NCBI RefSeq assembly: GCF_963583255.1
Contig: NC_084807.1
Span: 3,847,872-3,911,871, forward strand
Reading direction: 5' to 3'
Source of the DNA: Pyrus communis
Taxonomy: Eukaryota; Streptophyta; Magnoliopsida; Rosales; Rosaceae
DNA length: 64,000 nucleotides
Positions within the stretch are counted from its first letter, which is position 1. Each line of letters begins with the position of its first letter. Position numbers and translations under genes: made by a program. The notes beneath the pieces were generated by a model. That model was not told the origin of the DNA. It saw nothing but the letters and a program-made list of their open reading frames with translations, and ran no database searches. Positions 12,380 to 22,745 of the stretch are shown here, one piece after another.

Positions 12380-12662
12380 GAGCATTTCCAAAGGAGATGT
12401 CAAATTTTAAGCATCAAAATGGTTTTTGGTGGTTTATGTGGGAATTTGACATTTTGTACAACATTTTGCTCCACCCGATATGTTAATAATAATGTCATTT
12501 AATAAATTTGACATCTACTGTCAAATTTGATAGCAAAAGGTTTTGCCTTCAAGTGACTCAGCGCCACATAAGAAATTGAAGGTTCAGTTGGAGAGAGTTT
12601 GCTGCAATTTTTTACTGTTGTATGTCTACATGGCAGTTTTGATATTTTCTTTGGAGATGTTC
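12380..12662. mobile_element. Tourist-like MITE, TTA target duplication
   Basis: 283 bp between TTA trinucleotides (12377-12379 and 12663-12665). The ends are GAGCATTTCCAAAGGAG and the inverse of GAACATCTCCAAAGAAA, the Tourist/Harbinger pattern. It lies in the probable 5' intron of the first SUVH gene. Confidence 0.7.
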
Positions 12663-13364
12663 TTAAGACTTCATTACTTTCACTAATCATCATCATCTTC
12701 CCGGTAGCAGCGTCGTTGAAGGCAGTCAACATCTCAACGAACTTTTCCTTCCTTTCATGAAAGGTAAGCCAGTTGAGGTTGCACCTCTTTTGTTCCTTAA
12801 TTGACAACTTTTCAGTCTTCTTAGTTGTAGGATTAGGGTTTATTTTTGTATATTTACCTATAATACAGATTAATTATATTTTATCTATCTATATTAAACG
12901 TTTATTGATAATTTATCTCAAATTAATTGCTTATCTACATATATCATAGATTTTTTTTATTAATTTACTTCTATGTTTTTTAATATATATTTTACCTGTA
13001 TTACAGATTAATTACAAATTATCCGTTGTATCACATGTCTAATTGTTTATTTACTTACACCATAGGTTTTTGTTCATCGTCTATTGTATTACATGTTTTT
13101 TCTTTTTATAGTATTTTTATCTAAAAGGACAAAATTGGTTTAAAAACATGTAATTAAATAAATAGACTCACTCCAGAAAAAGACCTATGTTTTTTGACCT
13201 GGATATAAAAGCTCCATTACTCCACTGTGTGACCGATTAGACTGAAACTGTCAAAATTTAGCCCTATAGAATTTTTACAAAATAACTACTCCCAATAACT
13301 AGTATATTCACAAAGAGATACATGTAAAGTACAATAAAAAGGATATATATGATCGAAGAAATAC

Positions 13365-13490
13365 CTGGTGGTATATCTATATATACAGTAGAAGGCTAGC
13401 AGTTCACCAATAACTGTGTATTAATTATCTTCAATGTTGATAATTTTTTCTTCTCACTGCAAAAACAAAGCCAGTGTACATTTATAAATA
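13365..13490 (-). other. Possible 5' noncoding exon of the first SUVH gene
   Basis: On the minus strand the sequence CACCAG is followed by GTATTTC, a good donor, matching the donor of the second SUVH gene (TTCCAG followed by GTATTTTC). A TATA-like run (GTATATATAA) lies upstream at about 13521-13530. With the acceptor near 11180 it would give a 2.2-kb leader intron. Transcript evidence is needed. Confidence 0.3.
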
Positions 13491-13529
13491 TATGTATTCT
13501 CGCAAGATATGTATGGCCGCTTATATATA

Positions 13530-15025
13530 CATGCTTGAAACTCGAATATCATTGCCCAAAATCTTAGCAGAAAACTATGCAGCTCACCATTAATTTATGA
13601 CTCACGACTTTCTTTTTTAACCTAGGTTACCCCCTAGTTCTGAATTTTGGTCAACTGTTTGTACTAAAATTTCAACTTTTATTTTATTGTGGATATTTAA
13701 TGATTTTATTAAATAATTAGGTTTAATGAGGAGAGATTTTTCTGTATGCTTGAGATATTGGCACACGATAAATCTCTTCTTAATGAGGCTATAATTTATG
13801 GATCCATAATCTATTTAGTATATAAGGCCTAATTCTTCCCCGTTTGATTTAATTTAATGAGGATATTTATCTAATCAAATAAGGTCGCTCGACTTGTGCT
13901 CCAAGTAATCTACCACACATCCTACATAGAATAAGAAACAAAATTGCATAACTCATGGACCAACAAATGAAGAATTCAAATATAACAGATTTCATAGATT
14001 TCAGAATATTGAATGCGTGCAATATTTAGTCTTCTTTTCTATATTGGTATTCTTAATTTCAAAGTAATTTCTTTGCTTTTCTCGTGGGATTTAAGAAATG
14101 TTTGAAAGTATTTTTAGAAGACACTTTTGGTAATGTTTCAGAAGTTCTAGAATCTTACTATATTAAGGGGAGTTAAAGGTTTTATGCCAATTTCAAGTCT
14201 CAAGTAAGTTCCTACATACACATCACATACCAAAACATCATCTACACATATGCAATTAAAATGAAAAACATAAATGATAAATATGCACACTAAATGTAGG
14301 ATTTAAACGAGACAAAACTCACACCTGAAGAAGAAAAAAAAAATAAATAAATAAATCCTCAAATTCCAAGCCATGACAAACACTAACCAAGAGAAAATAA
14401 TAGAAGGGAGACTTAAAAAACTCAATCTTACTAGACACACAGCAAGAAGGCAATTTTGTCTCCACGCTTTTATTACTTGATCTCTTATTCTTCTTTGTGT
14501 ACATTTGGCACAACTCTAGACGCAGCTATCAATTACCTAGACATGAACTTTGCATCACACTATCACCTCAATTAACTGATTACAGTTTAAAGCTCGAGAC
14601 ATACTCTATGTGTTAGTGTGACTTGCGGCACAAACAAATATGATATTCATATCGCACACCTAAATATGTTGGGCATTGCCGCAGCCCTCTCTCCAGTTTT
14701 GTTCTCTGCACAAGTGTATTTATAAATACACGGCTAGAAGACGTTAACCCACACTCAAACTTTTATTCAAATTCATAAGTTTAAAATTTCAAAAGATTAA
14801 GATGTCATGCGATGAGATAAAGATAAAAAAAAAATTTGTTCAAAAAAGATAAAAAAAAGCATTTAAAATTATCAACGTGATAAACATGCCTTAATAGATC
14901 GACTAGGGTTTTTTTATTCAAACATGAAGCATGGGCTTTTTAATTCAATTGAATAGGGTTTAGGCCTTATCTAAATTTTAAATGCCCTAACAAATAAAGC
15001 ACAACAAGCTTCATTTTATTAAGAG
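13530..15025. other. AT-rich gene-free stretch
   Basis: No coding frame with recognisable content. The 64-codon frame near 14319-14513 is low complexity. Confidence 0.4.
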
Positions 15026-15160
15026 AACTCTATTGTTTACTTTAATGAAAAATCATATTTTTACACTAAAAAGTTAATCCTGGTTCTATTCACTTTACCT
15101 TATTTTATACTTATCGTTAAAACTCAAAGTTTTTAAGCCATTTTCATTAGTTTTTCTTTT
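15026..15160 (+). mobile_element. Worn copy of the GGGAGTTTTAACG MITE family
   Basis: Shares the interior words ACACTAAAAAGTTAATCC, TTCACTTTACC and CATTTTCATTAG with the better copies at 21927-22080 and 32618-32770. The left terminus is eroded. Confidence 0.6.
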
Positions 15161-17649
15161 TATTAATTGATAATTCTTTATTACCAAAAGAGCCATTTTA
15201 AATAAAAACATTTTAACCCCAAAAAAAAAAAGTTTCAACCAAATACCTTAAAACTTTAACCCAAGTACCTAGGGATGGGCTAGGAAAACCAAAAACCAAA
15301 AACCAAAAAAAAAAAGAAGCCGAATGCGGAACAGAAGCTAAAATTTTGAACCGAAACTAAAAACTGAAACAAGATTGAAAATGCTTATGAGTAAAAGTGC
15401 TTTTTAAAGATGCATTTACAAAGAACCAAATCAAACTAATTACCCACTTGATGCATATTGGCTTTTATCAGAAGCAAAGATTTCTTAGCAATACCATCAC
15501 AGTTCACACAAATTTCTTACCTATTCCTAAGACTGGAAATTTGATAACACCAAGCAACTTACCCTTTTTGTTATACATTTCCAACTGCACTATGAAAAGC
15601 TTACGCTTTTTTTTATGACTATTTTGGACCCAAAATCCCACATTGAAATGTACCCTATTGTGGAGTCAGTGTATGAGTTGTTGGGCACCCTTCACTTTTT
15701 TTGCCTAGTAGAAGCGATAGACTATGCTAAATAATTTAAACGACGGAGAGGAGATTTCATTTTGAGTGCAAATTTTAAAGTCTTGTGACCGAAACGATAT
15801 TTGTCATTTGGTGGTGCAGGGAAAGTAAACTATATATGTCACACTTCAAAGTATATACATCAAAGAAACACAACCATTAATCTAATTTGTTTTAAAAATG
15901 ATTGGGAATGAAGAAACCAACCTAATTTTTGTAGGAACCCAAAAGTGATGAAGTGTAAGCGAGCACTGACTGGTTCATCGTCTTCAGATTTTTTCAATTT
16001 GTCAGTGAATGAGTGTATATGTGATGCTTATGAGTGACTGCGTTTTGCTGCATGGAACCCAGAATTTCAAACTTGCGGGAGACGAAGTGGCTTTTGTATA
16101 AATCCTGTTGACGGTTTCGGGAGGGGCCAACCGATTGGACTTCGTGGGAGACTAAAAATGCTGTTCGTGGGAAGGGACGTGTCTTCAGTTTTTTTTTTAA
16201 ATCGTCATATTATCTCAACTACCTATTAGTAAAACTCTTTTTATCAATTAAAAAATAGTGAAATACCAAATTAACTATGTCAACAAAACTAAAAAAAGAT
16301 AACAAAAAACAAAAGTTATAGACAACATAATAAATGAAACACAAAATAATTTTACTATTTTTTCAAAGCCTCATAGCTGAGTAACCGTATCAGTTGTCCC
16401 CATTTTCTCTTCTACATTTTTCTCTCAAATAAAAAAAAAAAAAGATGAAATGGTCATCTAGCAACAGTCGTCAATAAAGATATGAACAACCTCTTTGGCA
16501 CTAAAAATCGTCTGAAGAAGGTCGTCACCAAAAAGCTTTATTGACAATTTTATTTTTTTTCTTTGTAAATTTTATTTTCAAAATTTTACTCTTCAATATT
16601 TTATTGTTTTCGTTCATTATTATTTCTTTAAGCAACGGTATTTAAAGGGTTTAATAAAAAAAAATTTGTTTTTGAATATAATAAGAAAATTAAGGTAGAG
16701 GCATTTATTTTAGGGGTGTTTTGATATAGGCACATCAGTTTTGAAATTCTTAGATTTAACATCCATATCTTTTAGACTTTTGATCAAACATTCTTATCTA
16801 ATTTTTAATAACAAAAATTACATATATTTGGTTTACCAATCAAATGACAAATTAATATCACCTAAATCCTAAAATCTAGGAGATATATTATCCCATAATT
16901 CATTTCAAACGACACTTTTCATTACTCAAATAAAAAATATCATTAAAATTCTTTTATTTAAGTCATCACTATTACATTTAAAGATTTAAATGTCGGTTTT
17001 AAATTGTTAATTTCAAGTGTTTAAATATGAATTATAATAATTTTGCACGGAAAAATATATTTTGAAGAAAATGAATATGATAGTTTGTTGTTATGATAAG
17101 AGAAATAAAAGAAAAATTAACAAAAAGAAAATTTGAAAAGGTATGATCGGTATGAAGCTAGCGACTAGTAGGAGGCTTTGTCGCTAGAGTACAGTCGGTA
17201 AAAAACTACCGATGTAACTTTTTATTTATTTATTTATTTTTTTTTATACAAAAGGTAACTTTTTTATTCATTTTCTGCTTTATTCTTGTTTCATTGAATT
17301 TTTTTTCTTTCTACGTTACTTTATTTAGATTTATATACCTCTAGATTTAAAATTTTATCCTTGTTTTCGAGTGTTTTGAAATGGATTATAAGAAAATTTT
17401 CAACGAAAATCTATTTTGTAGAACATCATGATGATAGTTTGGTGTTATGGTAAGTGAAAAAAGAAAATTTTAACAAAATAAATAAAATTGATGATTTAGG
17501 CACAGGAAAAGTAACACCCTGAATTTGGCACGTTTCAATGCCTGGCGCACTTGAACTTTTTTCTGCTTGCCGTAGTGCAGCGAAGAAATTTTTCTTTTTA
17601 AGAAGGGTTATTATGTTAAAAGTGACGACTTTAGTGTGAAATTTTTCAT
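15161..17649. other. AT-rich gene-free stretch
   Basis: No gene recognised. Scattered ORFs are low complexity. Worn short inverted words around GTCGTC and GCGAC (16460-16540, 17150-17210) hint at old transposon ends, but no pair of termini was found. Confidence 0.35.
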
Positions 17650-18030
17650 GGTTGATAACGGCTTATAAATGACCCACCCCCAACAACAATGCTTTGTCCA
17701 GCCAACCATGGTTGACCCCTAGGATTAAAACTAAACCCTACCCCCTATTGATAGAGGCCCATAAATGCCCCCGTGGGATTAAAACTAAACCCTACGCCCT
17801 ATAAAGGCCTTACCCCCGACACATATGGTCATACAGCAAACCATGGTTGACACGTGGGTTTAAAACTAAACCCTACCCTTTATAATTGCCTTACCCCCGA
17901 CACCAATGGTTCGTACGGACAACAATGGTTGACTCGTGAGATTAAAACTAAACCTACACTATATTGATAGTGGCTTATATATGCGCCACATCCAGCACCA
18001 ATGCTTCTTGTGGGCAACAATGGCTGATCC
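17650..18030. repeat. Minisatellite, about four units of roughly 90-100 bp
   Basis: Units share ATTAAAACTAAACCCTA, then GGCCCATAAATG or GGCCTTA, then CCCCCGACACCAATGG and CAACCATGGTTGACCCG. Copies differ by substitutions and small gaps. The TAAACCCTA word occurs once per unit and is not a telomere array. Confidence 0.75.
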
Positions 18031-18035
18031 GTGCC

Positions 18036-18170
18036 CAGAGCCCATCTCATTTTAAGTGCACTCGAACCCGCCTAATTTTACGTGCACTTGGGCCCGTCTC
18101 ATACTGTGTGTGCTAGACCCGCCTCCTTTTGTGGGCCTCATTTTTCGTGCGCATACCTCATTTTGCGTGC
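18036..18170. repeat. Short minisatellite, about 30-bp unit
   Basis: Four to five degenerate units around the pattern GCCCGCCTCATTTTACGTGC. It follows the larger array directly and ends at the SUVH fragment. Confidence 0.6.
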
Positions 18171-18173
18171 CAT

Positions 18174-18510
18174 ATTTTCACCTTCACCTAAAATACTATC
18201 AAGATATCAGAAGACTCTGCATGCTTGCTATAACGTCCTGAATCCACAATGCTTGTGGCCGAACTTTTCCTATCCTTCGTCATGTAATCAATATGATGAA
18301 GGCCAACAATAACTAGTTAAACCCTGTATTGAAACTCATCGCCAACTTCTAACTCCTGGAATGGGTCCTAATTGTTTCCTTGTGTTAACACACTTTCCTT
18401 GCTCTTTAACACACATTAAGACTTCCATATGAAGCTTACAACAAACATTTTTGTTGGACTTTTTAGTGTATTCTTGCGAGAGCTTAGTCAATGTCTCTTC
18501 ATGCATCTAA
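18174..18510 (-). pseudogene. SUVH gene fragment (alpha-linker plus N-terminal half of SRA)
   Basis: Nearly collinear with 23713-24050 of the second SUVH gene. Shared stretches include AAGATATCAGAAGACTCT, ACTAGTTAAACCCTGTATTG and TTGTTGGACTTTTTAG with scattered changes. It corresponds to about residues 183-295 of that protein. About 15 bases are missing near 18292 and small insertions break the frame, so it cannot encode the domain. It ends abruptly in minisatellite DNA on one side and unrelated sequence on the other. It shows that the cluster once held a third copy, or that a piece of the second gene moved. Confidence 0.85.
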
Positions 18511-20424
18511 AAAAGTGCAACAAAGCTACTTTATCACATTTTGAGGTTTAGCTTCAATGCTACGAGTGATTTAACCATTACATTTTATTTTCGCAACTAT
18601 TATATATTTTAATTTCAGTCTCAACCATTCATTTTTTGTATCACTCAATGCTATGTACCATTGAAGAATTGCCTATTTTGTATATCACATTTGCACTATC
18701 TCTCTAATCAAGATGAGACCTAATAGTATCAGTGTGACCTGCCTCTCTTAGAGAAATATTACAAATGTGGTATACACAATGTGATAACTGTAGCATTACT
18801 CAAAAAGTGAGTTGTGGTCTCTTCATCTTGTTTTTTGGCATCCATATAGCGTTTGTATTGAGGTACTCCAAACAGGCATTAGTTTATTAAAAGAGAGACT
18901 AGCATGAGAAGAGGGAGTGCCGATTTTTCAGTTGAGATGCTAACTATCCACTATACAGTAACTTGAAGATTAGGGCTTAAGTATTCCATCAAGCTCCCAA
19001 ACTTTGGGGTCTATTTCAAATTGGTACGTGATTAATTAAATTCGACAGGCTAGTAACATAAGGTCATCTATTAGTTGACTGAGCAATTAATGTGAGTGGT
19101 GGATTGATCTGGTGACTATGGTCTTCTTCTTCAACCCACTCTTAATCGTTTCAATTTTAACTGTTAAGTCGCCTACCTATAATACAATTTATCTAAGTTG
19201 CAGCCAGTGCCACAAAAACTGCAATAAAGAAACATATACCTAACCAAAAATATTGTTACACAAAGAATAGGTAAATCTACATCGAAATGTCAGATAAAAA
19301 AGATTACATTAAGAAGCTATTCAATCTTCAAGTACATACCTGTTTCTTCTTGCTCCAAAAGCAAATCGCTGCAGATTAAAGTGAAAGGGAAAAAACTGAT
19401 GACCACATGTTCACAGATAAAAATGCTATAATAAAGAGATCATATAAAGAAATGACGTTAGGAAGTTAGGGTTTTTATTTATTTATGTATATCCCGGTTA
19501 GGAAACGAATGTATGTAGGCTTCATTGATCCGTTGGCAGGGATGGATCTTATATTTGGAACCAGATACTCAGCGACCTGTGACACCCATGCAGAACACAA
19601 AAATAAGATTTAAGGAAAGAAACTAAGATGTATATAATCCAGAAAGAGGGAAGACTGAGAGAAGAAAAAAGTTGATGCAATTTACACATACCTCCCTATA
19701 CATATCTACATGCACAGATGAACATAGATGTGATTGTGCGTGAGTGTTTGTGTAGTTTGGGAAGGTTAATTCAAACCATACACACTTATTGCTATAGGAT
19801 ATTTAGTTTGTGGTTTTTATGATTATTATTATTATTATTCTTATTAGAATTTATATTGTTATTTTCATATTTTCTAATATTGTTCCAACAATTCCACGAT
19901 TGAAAGATTTACAAATAAGATTGTGCAAGCTAAGCATGATGGTATGACTTAGGACTAGGATCATCTCTTGATTCTTCTCTGCGGATCCCGGACCAATTTA
20001 TCACAATCGTTCACCACAAATCCTGCAATCAGAAATAATTTTGAATTTTTTATCCGTATTAGCTTGCACGCACAAGTCACAATCCCATTTCTCTTTCATC
20101 CCTTTGGTGGCCTTCCCCGTTGACCATACACCTGAAACACCTCTAATATCGCCTCCAGCACTAACTTCGCCGGATTGACATGTGGGATTCCTTAATAGGA
20201 GAGAAAACTAAGGATTTTTTTCCCTAAAATATTAAAAAGGAATGGAAAGAGTGTTCGAGAGATGTTGAAAGAAATGGGTGGAAGAAACAAATGAGAGTTT
20301 TTTTCTTCTTTGTACGGCTACCATTTGACATTGTTGACTATAAAAACCTCATTCCTCATCCTCTCAAATCATTCATTCAGAGAAGGTGAACCATTTAGAG
20401 GGTATCTAAACACAATCTCACTGA
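18511..20424. other. Gene-free stretch
   Basis: AT-rich, with no coding content recognised. A donor-like site on the minus strand (AACAG followed by GTATGT) at about 19338-19342 could be a relic of a leader exon for the fragment above, but this is weak. Confidence 0.3.
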
Positions 20425-21187
20425 GAGCAATTTCACCCCTAAAGATTTTGCGCCAGCATCCAGCGCATTTATTCACTTAGTAAACAGTGATAGACCCTAA
20501 TGAACAGTAATAGGCCAAGAGCATCTCCACCCCTAAAATTTAATAGCCTAGTCAATTTTATTAAAATATTATTAATTTTTATTATAAAATAATAATTTGA
20601 TTTATTAAAATATTATCAATTTTATTAAACCCCATTTAATCCACCGCTCCCACCTTTGCATCTCTCTCTCCCTCCCTCCTTCCCCATTCGGATTTAAGGA
20701 ACTCTTACGGTCTTCCCCACAGAAAAATGAAACACCGCATCAGCAGTAAGGTTCCTCGACCCACCTTTTCCATCCTCAACTGGTTTTTCCTGGAAAATCA
20801 ACTAAACAGCCACAAATCTCACAAAAACCAGTTTTTCCTCATGGGTTCTATTGGAAGGTGGCCTTTTTCTATCCAAATTTTCAGAAAATTAATTTCTTGA
20901 GCTCGGTATTGCAAATTGTGATATGAGTTTTTCTTGGTTTGCTGGGTTGCTTTATGGGTTTGTTTTTCGTTGTTCTGTTATGCTGCAGCTCAGAATCGGA
21001 GGTTGTCACGGTTAATGGCCTGGCTGACGTCAGATGGCCCGGCATCTGGGACTGTCAATTTTAAGCCAGTCTCTTGCCTGGCTTAGGCTGAGTGCCAGCC
21101 TATCTGTTGGGTTGGAGGGGAAAGCCTGGGTGCTGGGCCATTTTTTTTGCTGGGTGCCGGCCTATCAGTTCCCCGGTGGAACTGCTC
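20425..21187. mobile_element. Short non-autonomous Harbinger relative
   Basis: The left end (GAGCAATTTCACCCC, then TGAACAGTAATAGGCC) matches, in inverse orientation, the right end of the larger Harbinger element near 46383-46497. The right end (GGGTGCCGGCCTATCAG, GTGGAACTGCTC) corresponds to the left end of that element at 43873. The interior is unrelated and noncoding. The target duplication is not clear. Confidence 0.6.
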
Positions 21188-21318
21188 TTAGAGAAAAAGG
21201 TGAGATAGTTTGAGAGAAAACAAAGCCTCACTTGTACGTAAGAGAGAAATTCTCTCGAGAGAAAACCAAGAGAATGTATCCACATCTTTGTGAGATTGCT
21301 TTATATTCCCATTATTTT

Positions 21319-21605
21319 TAGGGAGTTTTAACGAAACACTTCCGATACTATTCATTTTTAACGAAAAACCACATTTTTACCTTTCCCTTATACTATTCAC
21401 TACACCTTTATTTGTCATTTTTCATTAAAACTAAAAAAATTTGGGAGTTTTAACGAAAAGCACACGGTACTGTTCACTTTAACGAAAAACCACATTTTTA
21501 CACTAAAAAGTCAATCCCGGTACTATTCACTTTACTCTTTATTTTGTCCTTATCATTAAAACTCAAAGTTTTCAAACCTTTTTCATTAGTGTTTCTAAAT
21601 AAATT
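21319..21605 (+). mobile_element. Two adjacent copies of the GGGAGTTTTAACG MITE family
   Basis: The first copy (about 21319-21440) is internally shortened; the second (about 21443-21605) is close to full length. Both start with GGGAGTTTTAACGAAA and include AACGAAAAACCACATTTTTA. Target duplications were not settled. Confidence 0.65.
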
Positions 21606-21677
21606 TGGACTTTTCATTAGTTTTCCTATTTTAATAGTGGAAGATATTGTAATTTTTGTTAGCCCATTTTAATGGAT

Positions 21678-21905
21678 TTGGATTCCATCCAGATTCTCTT
21701 TACGAGGATCTTAAGATTCTCACATCTTATTTGTTCATCGTACATTATACGACCAGAAATTATTTTGTATTTTTTGTTTAAAATTAAGCACAAGCAGTAC
21801 CTAATAAAAGTTGACCACACGAGAACATATAGAATGTGAGGATTCTACGATGAACAAATAGGATGTGAGGATTCCTACGATCATCACAAAGAGGATCCGG
21901 AAAAG
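21678..21905. mobile_element. MITE of the GAGGATCC family, copy 1
   Basis: GAGGATCTTAAGATTCTCAC at one end and AGAGGATCCGG at the other, with an interior ATTTAAAATTAA-type core and inverse words around GTACATTATACGA. Relatives lie at 22140-22362 and 30484-30680. Confidence 0.6.
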
Positions 21906-21926
21906 ATTTTCATCCCATTTTTATAA

Positions 21927-22080
21927 GGGAATTTTAACGAAAAGCCCATGGTACTGTTCACTTTAATGAAAAACCACATTTTTACACTAAAAAGTCAATC
22001 ATAGTACTATTCACTTTACCCTTTATTATGTTTTTATCATTAAAACTCAAAGTTTTCAAGCAATTTTCATTAATTTTCTT
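21927..22080 (+). mobile_element. GGGAGTTTTAACG MITE, copy with 9-bp duplication
   Basis: A 154-bp element flanked by TTTTTATAA on both sides (21918-21926 and 22081-22089). It starts GGGAATTTTAACGAAAAG and ends TTTTCATTAATTTTCTT. The 9-bp duplication points to a Mutator-type transposase. Confidence 0.75.
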
Positions 22081-22139
22081 TTTTTATAACGCGAGTGGGA
22101 AAAGTTAACTCCTGGGACCACCAAGGTTTTATCTTGGGA

Positions 22140-22362
22140 ATCTGAATCCTCATCGGATTCTTTTTTGTGAGGATTCTGGGAATCTGTGAATCATATCTAT
22201 TCATCGTAAATCGTGCAGTAAAAAATCAGTTTAAATATTTTTATTTAAAATTAAATACAAATAGTACATGACAGAAACTGACCACACAATGTACGATAAA
22301 CAGACACGATTTACGCATCCCTAAGATCCTTACCAAAAGGATCCGGAGAGGATCGTGTTGGT
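22140..22362. mobile_element. MITE of the GAGGATCC family, copy 2
   Basis: Begins near AATCCTCATCGGATTC and ends near AAAGGATCCGGAGAGGATC. It shares the interior TTTATTTAAAATTAAATACA and the inverse-complement words around ATCGTGC/GTACGAT with the other two copies. Confidence 0.6.
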
Positions 22363-22745
22363 TATCTTGGCTCCCATTAATTGTCATATTTCCCGACACA
22401 AAAAACCCTCAATCCAAATTTGACATGAAAGCCAATAAAAACTTCAAAAATGCACCACTTAAAAGCATATAAATTTCAAGAATCTACCATATGAGTGAAC
22501 ACGACGCCCTTCCTACCTAGTAAAACACCCAATAAGAAAAGTAAGCAAGCATTCAATTCAACCAAGACAAAAGGTAATTTCATGGAAGTCTTGTAATAAT
22601 ATTTACTTTCACTAATCACCAAGACATCCCAAACTAACCATTAGGACATCCGACCACAACAACAAAATCTCATCTTGAAAACCCATCTTCCATCACATAC
22701 TTTCCCCACTAGAACTATAATCACAAGCTAGCTCTTGTACCCGTC

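Noticed and set aside
17700..17960. TAAACCCTA words suggesting an interstitial telomere repeat
   Set aside because: They occur once per 90-100-bp unit and are not in 7-bp tandem.
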